A stretch of DNA of 64,000 nt from Geosiphon pyriformis (GCA_016748015.1 JAAOMT010000752.1:380976-444975); one strand, 5' to 3'; positions 22,083 to 36,130 are shown, counted from the first letter of the stretch. Program-made: numbers and translations. The notes: generated by a model not told the origin, from the letters alone.

Positions 22083-23760
22083 CTTAATATGGCTTACAAA
22101 GACATTGTTAGATTAGAAAAATTTTTTGGTAAAAAAATACTTATATATAGATTGCAGAAGCTAAAAAAGCAATTATGGCCAATAATTGAGATGATAATAG
22201 AATTATTCAAGTCGTATTTTTCTTTTTAATAAAAACAGCCAACTCTTAATATCAAAGTTTTACAGAAAAGCCCATTAATTTTACTGCTTTTAAACTCATA
22301 TTTTTATAATACTTTTGTAATTCAAATATCTTAATTAAACTACAAAATCTGTTCAACATAATAAAACAAAAGAATTATAAAGCTGTAATTACTTATATTA
22401 GATAATTTAATCAGACTTTATAACAAATTTAAGCTATTAAACAAGATTACTATATATTTAACCAAATTTTAAACCGATTTATAAAAAGATTAAAAGACAA
22501 TATTTTTCAATTTATTAGATTTAATTATCTCAGAAGTTTATAAGATGTCATAATACTTGCTTATAATTTTGAATTTACTAAACAAGAAGCCAATTATACC
22601 TAAATTATTAACTCAACTATAAGTGAAATCTTTTTATTTAATTGAATAAGTTTTGTATTAATGTTAAAGTTATCTCAAAAAATTGAAAAATTTTTTAGAA
22701 AAAATTCAGAAATGTACTAGTTCTAATAATATTAAAAAAACAATAATAATTTAAAATACTAAAAATATTAACAGTAACAACAATTTTAAAGACAAAATCT
22801 CTATAATTGCTATTACTATCAAAAACTAAATTATATTATAAAAGATTATTACAAAAAAATAGCTGACTAAAATCATGAAAATTAATATTAATAATAATTA
22901 TAATATTTTTAATTGTTAAGATATTAACTTACTTTTTAGTATTAGCAATCTTAATATTTATTGCAGTTATTATTAAGCTATTATCAATTTTTTTAAGCCA
23001 TAGTATTTTTTTAATCTTAGTATTAAGTCTTTTAGAATACAAATTTAATATTCAGAGCTATTAATTATAGCCAATAATAGAGAAACAATTTTAAAAACCA
23101 ATTTTAAACTTCAATAACACCAATTTAAATCTCAAATTATAATAACTTATTATTATAAACATTATTAATTGAGTACTTAAACCAAGCATTATATCTTAAT
23201 TTTATTAATATTTAAGATTTTGATAATATTTTTTCTTTAGAAAAAAAAACTACAATTAAAATTACCAATTTTTTTTTAAATTAGCAACTAAATTATTTTT
23301 AATATAATTTTTCTAATTATAATTATTAAAAACAATATTTTAGCAGCTATATTTTTATTTGATATAAATAACTTGAATTTTTATAATCTTTTTAATAGAA
23401 CTGTTATTAATCTAAACAAAATTATTATAACAATATACATTAATATTTAAATAAGACAAATAAGTATTAAGCTAATACTTTATAGTAAATTAACTAATAG
23501 TATTATTACAAAATAACTTATAAACCAATTGAATCACTAAATTGACTGTATTGTTATCACCAAAATAATTATGGCTAATAGAAATACTAAGATTTTAATA
23601 AAAAAATTGATAACTTTTCTTTCAAAATAAATGGAATTAAAATTTTTATCAAAGTTCTTATAATAAAAACAATTTAATATTAAGTTTTAATTGGTAATAA
23701 TTGATTAACTAAGGCTTATATTATTCTTAATTAGAATATTTAAGAACTTCAAATTATTTT
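22083..23760 (+). pseudogene. E1 gag and protease remnant
   Basis: Begins near 22089 with ATG: MAYKDIVRLEKFFGKK. Then, in another frame, IAEAKKAIMANN, TANS*YQSF and FTAFKL (22140-22290) and YNFEFTKQEANYT (about 22560) follow, all gag-like. A knuckle-like piece CYYYQKLNYIIKDYY near 22808 has lost Cys and His residues of C-x2-C-x4-H-x4-C by G-to-A or C-to-T. Near 23400-23480, ISIKLILYSKLTNSIIT is the retropepsin site with DSG replaced. Near 23590-23760 there are KLITFLSK and LVIIDLRL-type pieces in shifted frames. Much more decayed than E2. Confidence 0.7.
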
Positions 23761-24470
23761 AACAGTTAGTATACTTAAATATCTGCTAATTGTAAATATT
23801 TTAAAACAGTCATTTCTAAATAGTTTCTACTTTAATTTAAAAAAACTGTAATATAACCTATTTTGAAGACCTATTAGATCTTTTGGGCCTATAATTTCGA
23901 AATAAAATTATTTTTATCACTTATATAAAAAAAAAGCCAGAAAAAAAACTACAAGTATTAATTTTTATTTATGTTTTATTGAATTAGTATAATTAATTTT
24001 ATTATCAACCAAAATTAATCTGTGTAAACTATAAAAAAAACTATTTGTAATAAGTATATGTATTGAAAATAATAAAATATGACCAATTATTACTAGATAT
24101 TATTGTTATTTTTATATATTAAAATAATTTGAACATCTAAAACAACAAAACAAATAAAATAATACATTCTGTTTTATCTGTAGAAAAATTTTATTAGATA
24201 AAAGATTATGAAATAATATTTTTATTAGAAAAAAAATATATAATAAATTCTGTTAATATACTATCTTAATTAATAATTAAATAATTAACTAACTAAAGTT
24301 ATATTTTCATAACAAAAATAAAAAAATACTATTATAGAAGAAATATATACTATTAAAAATATCTTAGTAATAGTTAAAAAAATAAATAATTTGTTTATTA
24401 ATAATTTCAAAATATTTTAAAAATGTTATTAAAAACTTGCTTTAACAAAAAAAAAACAAAAATAAAGATT
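23761..24470 (+). other. E1 interior; no readable gene
   Basis: AT-rich, between the protease remnant and the inverted-repeat element. By position it is the protease-RT linker of E1. No domain can be read. Confidence 0.4.
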
Positions 24471-25528
24471 TAGAGTTCTGATTGAACTGAATCAATTTTT
24501 CAAAGTAAGTTTAATTCAAATTTAGTATTAAACTTTTTTAACAGGTCTAAATTTGGTTTAGTTTGGTTCAAAGTTTATGAATTTGTTCAAGTTTGATAAA
24601 ATTAAAAAAAGATATAACTTGTATTACTTGTTCATTAATTATTACTTTGTTTAATTACTATAATTAATTAAAAAGATATATAAAACTATGTATGTATAAC
24701 AACTCTACTTTTCAACTTACCAAAATAAATTTATTATTAGTATTATTCAATATTACCAAAACTTTAAAATCCAAAATAACAGAATTTGATAATTCAAATA
24801 ATTCAAATATTAATATATTTGGTAAACATAGTTTTCAGAATAGTATAAAACTATTTTAATAAGATTAAGTAGATGAAAAAAAAAACAGCTAAATATACAG
24901 TCTCAAAATATGTGTCTAAACTATTTTCTTATAGAACTACAAGCACTACTAAACTCTTATGATATTATTTAAAGACTTTCTACTAAATAGTATATGTTAT
25001 AACAAAAAAATATTATAAAAAAAAGCAAAATGTTTAAAAAAATTACAAGTTAATTAAAAAAATATTTTGACAAATAAGATTGCTATTTTTTTTATGATTT
25101 TTGGCCAATCTAACTAGAAAACTGCTTTAATCTTCTGTAGTAACTACTATTAATATTGATAATAAAAAAATTTATAACATAATTACTATTTAGTTTTTTC
25201 TGCAAGTAAGAATATAATTACAGATATAAGATCTTACTTAGTGCTTAAAATTATAAAAGCAGTACAGTGTCTTTGATCATATATACAAAAACCATTAAAA
25301 AAAAATTAAATAATAATATAATATAATATAATGTTTTTAATAATCGAATCTGAATATGTTCATAACTTCAAACTGAACTTAAACCAGACTTTTTACATGT
25401 ATTAGAGTTTAGTTTAAGTTTAGTAATTTTAAGTTTGATTTAAGTTTGAGTTTGAAATTTTTGCCAAATCTTCTGTTTAAGTTCAGTTTAATTCAGTGAT
25501 TTAATTGAATTCGAAAATTAAAACCCTA
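24471..25528. mobile_element. Inverted-repeat DNA element, 1.06 kb, in E1
   Basis: The left end tagagttctgattgaactga and the reverse complement of the right end, tagggttttaattttcgaat, agree at 7 of the first 10 bases, and the three differences are transitions. The inverted similarity goes on for about 100 bp as repeated gttcaagtttg/aagtttagt units (24480-24600 and 25310-25520). The element begins and ends with TA, which suggests a TA target site, as in Tc1/mariner-like elements or MITEs. The interior has no readable transposase. Confidence 0.55.
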
Positions 25529-26680
25529 TAAAAATTAACCAATTTTAATACCAAATTATATAATTATTGTTTTATTTCTTGTTGCTTTTAATACTATGAT
25601 AAATGTAATTTCTTTTTTTAATATATTATTTTACATTCTGTATCCAATTTCTGAACTCAAAAAGTCTAAGAAGAATATAAATCAATTGCCAAAAACATTC
25701 CATCTTAAAAGTCAAGCATGGCTATTAAAATAGAATAGTATCTAGTATATTCAAATTTTTCCAAAAAATTAGAATTAAAATAGTAAAATAGCAACAAAAA
25801 CATATGTCTTAAAAGAATATATGTAAATAATACTAAATTTGATTTGAAATATTTTAAACAATTTTTTATAGTTATAATATTTTATTTTTTTATTAGAATA
25901 GATTTTAAATTAGCATTAAAAATTTTTATTAGTATAATAAACAAGAAAATTAATATTAAAAAAAAAATAATCAATACTAGATATACTAAAAATATTATTA
26001 TAATATTTTAAATAATTTTAATAAGCCTTATATAATTAAATAACAAAAAATAATTGCCTAAACTATTTTTTTATTTTTTATAAAAATTTCTTAACTTATT
26101 CCAATAACCATACAAGGAAAATTAAATTTTATTGCTAAAAAAATCCAAAAATTTGGATTTAGTGGACAGAAAAATATACAAATTAACTATGTAAAAGATT
26201 CAATAATAAAATAAAGCTTATTTATATTAATACTATTGTCTTAATTTTATTATATTATCAATATATTATAAAAATTTCAAGACCAAGCACTATTGTTCAA
26301 AACTGTTTCAGAAATATCTTATTTGGTTAATATTATAAATCTGTATATTTCTGCTAAAATCCATAAACATTTCAAGATATTTATATATAACTCAATTAAT
26401 AATATTATTAAAATTTCTAAAAAAACTTTTATTGACTTTATTATCTTAAATATACAAGATTTTAAAAAATCCCAATTTATCTTTAACTTTGTACAATTAT
26501 TTTTATTTTACAATATTACATTTTAAGTATAAAATATATCAAAAAAAATTATTTGTTTATTTTTAAAGAAATTAATAAACTTAATTTTGGAAATTTAAGT
26601 ACTTTTTAACAAATATAACTTGAAATTTTATTGTACTAATATGCTGATGTTTTTGTTAACAAAAACAAATTCAAATACAT
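25529..26680 (+). other. E1 linker between protease and RT
   Basis: AT-rich continuation of E1. A 77-codon frame at 26293-26526 is Ile/Lys/Phe-rich and without motif; probably chance or a decayed part of pol. No feature otherwise. Confidence 0.35.
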
Positions 26681-28330
26681 AAATATTATAAAACATAAAA
26701 TCAACATAAAAATACTAGACCAATTAAACAATAAGTCTATAAATTTATTCCAAATAGAGACAACTTAATTAAACAGAAAATACAGCAAATATTAAACAAT
26801 AATATAATAAAAAATTTATTAATTTTATGGTTTTTACTTATTATTCTAGTCATAAAAAAAATAAAAACATTTTTTTCTGTGTAAATTATTAAAAACTTAA
26901 TAGTATTATTCGAAAAAATAACTACTTAATTCTTTTTATTCAAGAAATTTTGGATAATTTAGAAAATAAACAATAATTTTTATTATTAAATTTAACCAAT
27001 AAATATTAACAAGTTAAAATAAATCTAATTAACAAGAAAAAACTGCTTTTATTATTTAAGATAGAAATTTTATATTTAATATAATACTTTTTAATCTCTA
27101 TAATATTCTAGCTATTTTTTAATAAATGCTTTTTTAGAAAAACTGAGTTAAAGTTTTTTAAATATATTATCAGAAAAAATAGAGTAAATTTTGATTTAAA
27201 CAAAGTCCAAAAATTATTAATTTTTTTGTCTTGACTAATTTTTATAAGCTTTAAAAATTTTTAAGACTTGTTAAATACTACCAATACTTTATTAAAAAAT
27301 TTACAAATATTGGTAAATTTTTCTATTATTTATTCTTAAAACATATATTATATATATAGAAAATAAAACAACAGAAAGTTTTTAAATATTTTAAATACTA
27401 ACTGATTGAAGTCTCAATTTATTTATATTCTTAATATTATTTACATATTAAATATTAAAGCAAAATACTATTAAATTTATACTATTTAAATTAGTATACA
27501 AAAAAAAAGTCATACTGCTTATTGAACTAAAAATATTTTTTTTCTTAATAAAAACAATTACTAAAAAAAACTTTAAAATTATTTTAAACCAAAAAACATA
27601 TTAGTTTATAAAAATACTAAAAAACAAACAAAAAACAGTAGTTAACAATATTAATAATTCAACAAAAAAAGACATAATAATTGGTTATCTAATTAATTAA
27701 TTGAATTTAAATTAAAAACAAAATATTGTTATATTATATTAAAGCAAAAAAACAATAAAGTAGAAAATTTGATCAAAAATAAGATAAACTATTTTATATA
27801 TATAAAGTATTAAAAAATAGAATATATTAATTATAATTAAAAAACAAAATTTTAAAAAGCCACATATAAAAATTATTTAAAATTTTATTATATAATACAA
27901 AAATAGTCATCAATTATATTTCAATTAGAAATGCAAATTCTATTAATTAAATTTAAAAATATCCTACAAGATCTGAAACCAATTATCATAATCAAACATA
28001 ATTTATAATTAAAAAAATTAAATCATACAAAAAAATATATAAATACTAAATAATTAAAAAAAAAGCAAAAAAAAACAACTTAAACATAAATTTTTTAGAT
28101 AATATCTTAAAACTGCTATAATAACTGTTTAAAACAATTCAACAATCTAAAATACCAATAGAAATTACAATTAATAAAAAAAGATATGATAGAAAAATAC
28201 AAACAAAAAAAAAAAAACAAAAATTTAACTAAAACTAAATGTTTTCAGTTTTACAAAAAATTAAAAGAAAAAAAAAATTACATATATCAAGACAATTGAG
28301 GAAATTAAAAAAGCTTTATACAACTTAACT
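26681..28330 (+). pseudogene. E1 reverse transcriptase and integrase, catalytic box deleted
   Basis: RT fingers and palm are readable near 26690-27115: KHKINIKILDQ, FINFMVFTYYSSHKK, KLNSII, IQEILDNLENKQ and YNILAIF. The next readable piece (about 27127) is KCFFRKTELKFFKYII, so the roughly 50 residues that should hold the Y-x-D-D box are absent: an internal deletion at about 27120. The RT thumb KVQKLLIFLS (27210) follows. The integrase C-terminal part is near 27725-27870 (LLYYIKAKKQ*SRKF, then KVLKNRIY). Many stops are present. It matches E0 in the tail (ttctataagatctaaaacca at 1451 against tcctacaagatctgaaacca at 27962). Confidence 0.78.
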
Positions 28331-28699
28331 ATAAAACCAAACATAAAAAATAAATATTAAATATTTTTACAAAATAGAAAAAAAACTTTTACTAATATAC
28401 TAGTTTTTTAAAATTAAAAAAAAACTAGATCTATAAACATCATATATAAACAACAACAAATAACTATTCAACAAAAATACTTTTTAACAAATAAAAAAAT
28501 TATAAGAAAAACAATATATTAACTATATTTAGTATTTAAATACTGTTTAACCATATTATTAAACAGTATTTTAAGCATAATTACAATAAACAACATTGAA
28601 TAAATAACAAATTTTCAATTTTAAACATAATAAAAAACAATATTCAATATAATACTAAAATATTATATAAAAAAAACAATTTTTAAAAATACATATGAT

Positions 28700-29656
28700 T
28701 TTACAGAAGCTCAATTCTAAAAAAATAATGTTATCCAAATAAAAAAAACAATTTAAATAATTAGAAAAAAAATATAATTAATATGTAAAAACACAAAATA
28801 ATGTAAAATAACATAAAATAACACAAAATAACAAAAATAATACAAAATAACACAAAATAATTAATATTAGCAAAAAATAATTAGTTATAACATAAAAAAA
28901 CAAAACAATAACTAAAATAACAAGTAATAATTAGCAACAGTAAACAATTAAAAACAATTTTATAGAACTAAAAAATATGTATAAAAAAGTAGTTTTAACA
29001 AATAGAAACAAAACAGACCAAACAAAAATCAAAGTAAAATTTATATTTTATTTTTAATATTAGATTTTTTTTTATTAAATTTATATTTTTAACTTATAGA
29101 ATAAAATACTATTATTATAATTTAATTAATTATTTGTTTACTTTTATTTCAGATCAAATGCAATTAGCATAAATATTTTTGGAACTTTAATAACTTAGAC
29201 TAATTATTCTTAATTATAATAATTAATAAATATCAACTTTTTTATTCTTTATTCTTTTTTTATTTTTTTATTTTTTTTTGTGAAACAACAACATTGAAAA
29301 TTGATTATCTGAAAATAGATTTTGTAATAGTTAAATAAAAAAAAAGTTCTACTTAAGTTTTAATATTAACTTTATCTTATTAGCTTACTAAGATAGTAAA
29401 AAAACATTACTAAACTTTAGTAACTATACTTAATTAATTTGGAGATAAATATAACTACAACAATCTAACTATAAAAACACTATTTTTGTAACTTATAACC
29501 AAAAAACTTAATGAATAGAACTTTAAATTAAAAAATTTTCAAAGACTAATAATTAATTTAATTAATAAAGCCAATTTATCTGCTTTTAACCAGCTCTTAT
29601 TATTTAATAATAAGAATTAAATATTATATTTATATTCTATTAAGTTTATTTATAAT
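28700..29656 (+). repeat. 3' LTR of element E1
   Basis: The right end matches the 2864-3010 remnant and ends ttataata at 29656. It has a gcaattagcataaatattt and attctttattctttttttat region that resembles the same zone of LTR D (2423-2540), so the two LTR families are related. The left boundary is a guess. It contains the 10-bp tandem repeat listed next. Confidence 0.5.
28791..28860. repeat. 10-bp tandem repeat, seven units
   Basis: Units of the form acacaaaata, atgtaaaata, acataaaata, acacaaaata and so on, in exact 10-base register for 70 bp. Confidence 0.75.
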
Positions 29657-30740
29657 AGTGTTTAAAAGTCTATTTTAAAAGTAAAAATAAAAATATTCTA
29701 AAAAAGTTTATAAAAAAACCATAACTAAAATATTTAATCAAATTTTTAACAATGTAATATTTTTAAATAAATTGTTATTACTATTTATTTTTGAGTAAAA
29801 ACCAGTTTTAGTGTAAATTTTATAAGAAAAAATAATTAAATTTATATTTAAAACACAAAAACAAATTAAAATCAGATAATAAATTATTTAATTAAAGTAT
29901 AATCAAGATTTTTTAAAAAAATTATTGAAAAATATGGTATTCAAAAGTTTATTTTGAAAACAAAAATAAAGAAATTATAAAAAAGTTCATAAAAAAAACA
30001 TAATTAAAATATTTAATTAATTAAATACTATTATTGAAACCAAATTTTTAATAATATAATATTTTTTATTACTTAATTAATACTATAATAAAGACAAAAT
30101 TAAGTAATAAAAACTACCAACTTATTTGTTAAAATAAAACATAATGTAAAATATTAATAATATGTTTTTAAAAATTAGAATATATTAAAAAATTTAGAAA
30201 GCTAATAATAAATATATAATATATTTTGAATATTAATAAAAATTATTTAGAGTTTTAAAAAAAGAAAAAAAAACCATATAAAAATAATAATTAATTATTT
30301 ACTATAAAGCTATAAGAAAAAGTTGGTTTAATATAAAACTAATACTTTTTTTTAATTTATAAAAAACTTTATATATAGCTAAATTACATAAAATTTACAT
30401 ACTATTTTAAAACTATTTTAGATACATTAATTATTTATATATATTAAATTAATTAATTTAATTGTAAGCTTATTTAGCATATTATTTTTTTAGATGTTAG
30501 TATTTTAAATAATTAGATTTAAATAAGTAAATTTAAAACTATAATTATAATCAATATAATCAAATATAAATTAATTGATTATATTTCTTAATAATTATTT
30601 TTAAATAACAATTGCAAATCTGAAATATTAAACTGTATAAATAAGAACATATGAAAATTTTAAAACATAAAAAAATTTGTTGTTATTAAATTATATATAT
30701 TAATGTTTTTTTAATTTGTCAAAATATTTTTGAATTTAAT
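29657..30740. other. AT-rich spacer with a direct duplication
   Basis: No gene. A block at 29670-29765 (aaaaaagtttataaaaaaac then aatatttaat and aatttttaac) recurs at 29945-30065 in the same direction with an insert of about 20 bp. The rest, to 30740, is AT-rich without structure that I can support. Confidence 0.5.
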
Positions 30741-33078
30741 TTAATATGATTTGCCAATTTTAGTTGTCAAGAGTGAGGAGTCTCATAGATATCTTGGTAT
30801 TTTTTTGTCTTTTGAGAATCTGTCCAAGCCAAGCACAGTAAAAACTCACTCAGATATCAGATTTTTTGTCAATTTGGTTTTGAGAAAAGCAATTTCAAAG
30901 AAGCAATATTTTTATTTAGTTTTAATTGTGCTTTAACCAATAATTATTTACAGAATTCAGCTTAGTTTTATTTTTAAAAGTGTCTGTATTAAGTAAGATA
31001 CAATGGTTAAAAAGAGTCTAAAGATAAAAGCTGGCCTTCCTAAGGACTTTTTTAATAAAGCTTTTTATTATCCTTCATTGTATAACTTAAAATCTTTCAA
31101 ATAATTGCAGACTGAATGCAAACTGGTTTTTGTGTTGGGTTTCTCAAATGTTAATAAGATTCTTAGTAGTTTATTCAATTATAGGTCTTTGGACCTGCAG
31201 ATTTTGGATTGGTTTCCTGTTCATCTATTGTGTCACTCTGTAAGATTGTAAATCAGTTCAATTAGCAATTTTTTAGCTAGTATGATTTGGATTTTTTCAG
31301 ATTGTAATATGTTCCTGGGCAATATTAATTTGTCTGCATTTTGCTTTTCTGATAACACTCTAATGTTTTTTGTTTTGGGAGATTTGATGTTTTATAATGT
31401 CTTATATTTACTTAGAAGGTTTGGAATTGCTTTTATTGAACAGTTGTATACCAAAAAAAATTTGATTTTTAATTGGAAAAATTTTTGTTGGAAGAAACTT
31501 GACCTGAAAGATCCAATTTCTGGCTGGTTTGGCTTAGCATATAATTTTTTGAATTGGAATTTTGTTTCTACTGAATCACCTGCTGTTTTCTTTTGGTCTT
31601 TGTTCATATGTAATTCTGATAGTATTTCTGAGATAAATAGAGATTTTGTCATCTTTAGTCTGAAAGTATTTGATGTCTATACAGATAGGTCTCTAAAAAA
31701 CTTGGGCACACATGAAATGAGATGTGGAACTGCTGCTTATTTCTTTGATCTGAGTTTGGGTGTTGGCATTAAAGTTGAGAAACTGGTTTTATCTATGTTG
31801 ACAGAATTGCAGGCAATTATTCTAGTTCTGAAGTGTATTTTTTTTGGCAGCACAGTTATAGTGTATTTAGACAGTCAAGCTGCCTTAGATGCTTGTGTTT
31901 TTGAGTCTATTTTGGCTCTGTCTGATTATCATAATTAGTGTTAAATGGAATGACAAAGGGTTGTAATGTCTATTAAAGATAAAAGACTTAGCATTTCTTG
32001 GTATAAGATCAAAAGGCATTTTGGTTTCTTAAACAATAAGCATACTGACAAACTGGCTGGCTTGGCTGCTGATTCTAATTTGGTGTTTTCTGTTCTGATT
32101 GATAATAAATTTGTTAAGACTGGTAGAATAACTGTGTCTAATAATATTTGTTATCTTGCTTGGCATATTTATGGTGCTGTGTATTGTACATATTGAAAGA
32201 TCAAATCTAACTCTGGTGTTATTAACATAGATCTTGTTGGTAATATAGATTGGACTTGTATTTTTTCTGTTTGGCATCCCGATTCTTACATGGCAGCTGG
32301 ATTTACAAACAAGCCTATGGCCAGTCTGTGCTTATATTTTATAAAGACTGTGCACTACTGCCTACTAGTTGCTGTATAAAAACATTTGTATAATAAAGAG
32401 TATTTGAGTGTTGTGTGTCTTCATTGTGAAGAGGTAAAAAGTTTTGACTATTTTTTTGTGTGTCTGTTAGACTTTGCTATTTGTGGCAATTTGTTCACAT
32501 TTTGTTTAGATTGGTGACATGTTGTATCTGATTTAATTCTGTCAGAGTTTCAGGTTTTACAGACAATCTCTTTGTGTATCTCTAATAATCATTTGTATAC
32601 TATCTTATATAAAAGATTTTTGTTTAAAAATTGGTATTTGGAGATGATGTCAATTTTTGGTGATGTAAAGTCAGCTGGTAGAAATGTTATTGATTTTGTT
32701 TGTAGTATAAAAGTTGCTTATCATACTAACATATAGTTGATTAAAGCTAAATATAAAGCATTTATAGAAAAGAAAGATTTATTTACACATGATAGCTTAG
32801 TGCCTTCCATAGTTTGTGGTTTTTTATCTTTACTTTCTATTGGAGTTATTAGGTTGCTTGAATTAGCAAAAGCATTTGGTGTTTGCTTTGGATTCTGTAA
32901 ACTCTGTAATTTTTTTTCTGGTATTGATTGTGTAGTATTAGTTAAGATAAACTCATAGTGTTGCTCTGATTAGTCTGAATGACTGGTTATGTGTAGGAAA
33001 TACATGATTTGAGATTATTTAATTTAATGTATTGTGCTAAGTAGTATTTGGGTCTTGCTCATTAAATGAATAAAAAAA
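30741..33078 (+). pseudogene. LINE copy 1: RT tail, RNase H and 3' UTR
   Basis: 5'-truncated non-LTR retrotransposon. The segment 30751-30936 reads SHRYLGIFLSFENLSKPS, the region after the RT palm. An open run at 31282-31938 (218 codons) contains an RNase H domain: VYTDRSLKNLG (Asp135), TELQAI (Glu175) and YLDSQAALDA (Asp197). The final part, WYKIKRHFGFLNNKHTDKLA, is in the next open run (31966-32196) after a stop. A last run is at 32737-32958. Stops between runs are mostly tag or taa where Gln, Arg or Trp are likely. The 3' UTR ends in gaat followed by ten A (about 33078). It shares its 3' UTR with the copy ending at 38750. Confidence 0.88.
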
Positions 33079-33931
33079 AAATTTAATTAAACAATTAAAT
33101 TATGCCATATTTTTTTGTTATAATATTAATTATTTTTTTTATTTTTTATTTACTAACTAATTTTGTTAATTAAACATAATAATATAGGTCTTTTTTATAT
33201 AATTTTAATAATAATTTTTATAATATATGTTGTAATTTTTATATTAAAAAAACCATAAAAATTTCTGATAATAATATTCATAAAATATAATTACTTCTTA
33301 ATATTAGTATCTAAAAAATTGTATTTTTATTTATTTTTATTAGTCTGTTTCTTTATTAAACTTAATTATATATTTAAAAAACTATTTAAACTTACTAAAA
33401 CAAAAATTATTTTATAATTAATGTTAAAAAAGTTATAAGTGTTTAAAATATTATAATTAATTAAAGCATTATTTAATGAAATTAATATAATATATAATCT
33501 ATAGTCTTTTTAATTCTTTAAAAATTATTTTAAATTGTTAATTTGGGCAAAAAAAATTTAAATAAAGTAATAATTAAACTATAATTTAAATATTTTTTGT
33601 AATTAATTAACTATTTAACTTTATTTTTATTAAAGTTATTATTTAAAATCATAAAAATACTCTTATTAATTGTTTTAGCAATAAGTAAATTAATTGTATT
33701 AGTCTAATTTACATATACTTTTAAAGAAATATTTGCATACAATTCTAAAACTAAAGCAAAAAATTTGTTTTTAAATATTAATTTAATTAATAAAAAACAT
33801 TTTAATATCTTAATAATCTTAAAAATATGTTAAATTAATTTAATACTTATATTATTAACAATATTAAAACTCATATAACCAAATTTTAAACTTAAAGTAA
33901 ATACAAATTTTTTTTTAAATTTGTGTTTTAA

Positions 33932-33997
33932 TTATAGTTTAATCTTACTTTTTAATTTATTTTTGTAATAATTAAGATTAAATAATTTAAACTATAA
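33932..33997. repeat. Imperfect inverted repeat, 66 bp
   Basis: ttatagtttaatctta (33932-33947) faces taagattaaataatttaaac then tataa (33973-33997). The outer 11 bp and the inner 7-8 bp pair, with a bulge between. It could fold as a hairpin. Confidence 0.5.
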
Positions 33998-36130
33998 TAT
34001 TATTTAATAATATTTAATTGTTTTGCCAAATTTTTTATATTTTAAACATAGTATATAGTAATTTTCTAAATAAAACTTATTATTAAAAAACAAAAATAAA
34101 GAAAAAATCAGAACTAGTATATAATAAATTTAAGCTTCCTAAAACTAAATTAATAAAAACTTTTAAAATTATAAATTTAGTTTATAAACTATTGGTTTTA
34201 GAAGTAAAAATCTTAAAATTACTAATGTTTAAAAAAGAAAAATACTAATAAATAATAAAAATAACTTAAAAACCAACAATAAATAATATTAAAAAGATAA
34301 ATTTGTAAAATATATTTAAAATCTAATTAAACTGTAACTTTAATAATTATTTAAAAACATTTATTCAGATATTTAATATTGAATCTAAATAAACAGAAAA
34401 CTTAATAATAATAATAAAAATTCAGTTTAGTTTTTTTAGAGCAAAGTTTGAATTATTTAATTTTTAGAAGAAAACTATTTAAGTTCAAAATTAATTGCTA
34501 AAAGTCATTAAATAAACAATAAAATCTTTTTTTTTTACATACAAATAGACTTATTAGAAATAATTACTATTTAAAAAAACTTTTTAAAAACTTTTTTAAA
34601 AAATAATAAAATATTTTTAAAGAAATCATACTTTAATATAATATATTTAAACTGGTTATATTTTTTATAACAAATTATGTTTATTTTGACTTATAAAAAA
34701 TTTATATATTTAAATATTAGAATTATGTAAAACACTGATTTTAATTTACTTTTATATTTAAAGCATATAATAATATAATTTAATTTAATAGCAATATTAA
34801 ATAAATAATTAATAAAACATGTTTTTTTATTTATTTTATTTAATAAAATACTAAAATTATGGACAGTTGTATTTATATACAAAGAAAAAAAAAGTACTTT
34901 AAAACAATTTCTAAACATTTAAGTATTGTAATTTTTAATGGTTTTGGTTATATACATTAAATTTTTTTTAATTGAAAAAGATTATTTAAAAATTAAAAAA
35001 TCAGTTTGTCATAATTTAGCAAATTTTATTAAAGCTTTTTGTTATAATTTAATAAGCTGTAATTTAATTATTACTATTTGATTAAACTTAAACAAAACTG
35101 AGATAATTATTTTTTTTAATATGTTTATAAAAATTTTTTTAATAACTATAATTTAATTTAAACAAATCTCTTATTTTTTAATATAATTATTTATTTTAAT
35201 TCTTTTTTTAACAGCCAAAACCACAGTTCTATCTAAATTCTTTTTAATAGAAACATTAAATAAATAATTTTTTTAAATATTAAAAAAATAATAATTCTTT
35301 TAAATTTATTAAAAGATAAAATTTTTTCTTGATAACTTATATTTTTGTTATAATTAATTTGTTTTTAATTACTAAAAAATTAATGTTCAATACAAAAAAA
35401 TTTTGACAGAAACTTTTATAAATGTCTTTATTATTTTCAGATTATTTTATTTTTTTGTAAAAAAATATTGAAAAAAAAAGATATATTTTATTATTATTAT
35501 TAGTGTTATAAGTAAAAAAACTAAGAAAAAAATATTTATTACACTAATATTAATACGTTTGGTATTTAAAGTATTTAAAGCAGAACTTAAAAAACTTTTA
35601 TTTTTTTTATTATATCTGTAATTTTTTTCTGCTAAAAGAATACTATTATTTTTATTACTCAATTTTTTTTTATATTAAAAAATATATTAGTATTATCTAA
35701 AAGTCTAATCAGAAACAGTTTTTTTTTATTACTTAAATATTTAAATATTATCTATTAAAACTCTTTTTTTTAAGAGAAAATACTACTTGCCAGATTATAA
35801 AAAAAATTTTTGTTTATCTATTTTTTGAACATATTATTGTCAAAAATAGTTATTAATTTTATTATAAAAATATTGTTTACTTGAAAAATTGTGAATATAA
35901 AATAAAAACAAAATAAAAAAATAGCAGAAAAAAAACTTTTTTATTAAAATAAGCTTTTTAAAAAATTTGAAATAAATAAAAGAAAGAAGTTTTTTAATTA
36001 TAATATATAAAAATTGTATTATATATAATAATTTTTTAAATTAAAATAAATATGTTTTTATAAAAAATATATAACAAAGTAAATCTAAAATAATAAATAA
36101 TAAAATTTATAATAATCAATTATATAATAT

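Larger units (their letters stand above)
2864..29656 (+). mobile_element. Composite Ty3/gypsy element E1 with nested insertions
   Basis: The element is assembled from a 5' LTR tail (2864-3010), primer-binding site (3011), gag (from 22083), protease (about 23400-23760), RT and integrase (26681-28330), and a 3' LTR ending at 29656, all on the + strand. The stretch before the PBS recurs at about 29510-29656, which ties the two ends together. Element E2 fills 3572-21761 and an inverted-repeat element fills 24471-25528. All frames are broken. E1 is the most decayed layer, which fits it being the oldest host sequence of the nest. The left LTR is incomplete because LTR D of element E0 abuts it. Confidence 0.65.

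Noticed and set aside
26293-26526. 77-codon + strand frame in E1
   Set aside because: No motif, AT-driven composition, inside a decayed element.
35447-35662. - strand frame with a hydrophobic segment, possible membrane protein
   Set aside because: Ile/Phe/Lys/Asn-rich as expected by chance at this AT level; no promoter or homologue-like motif.
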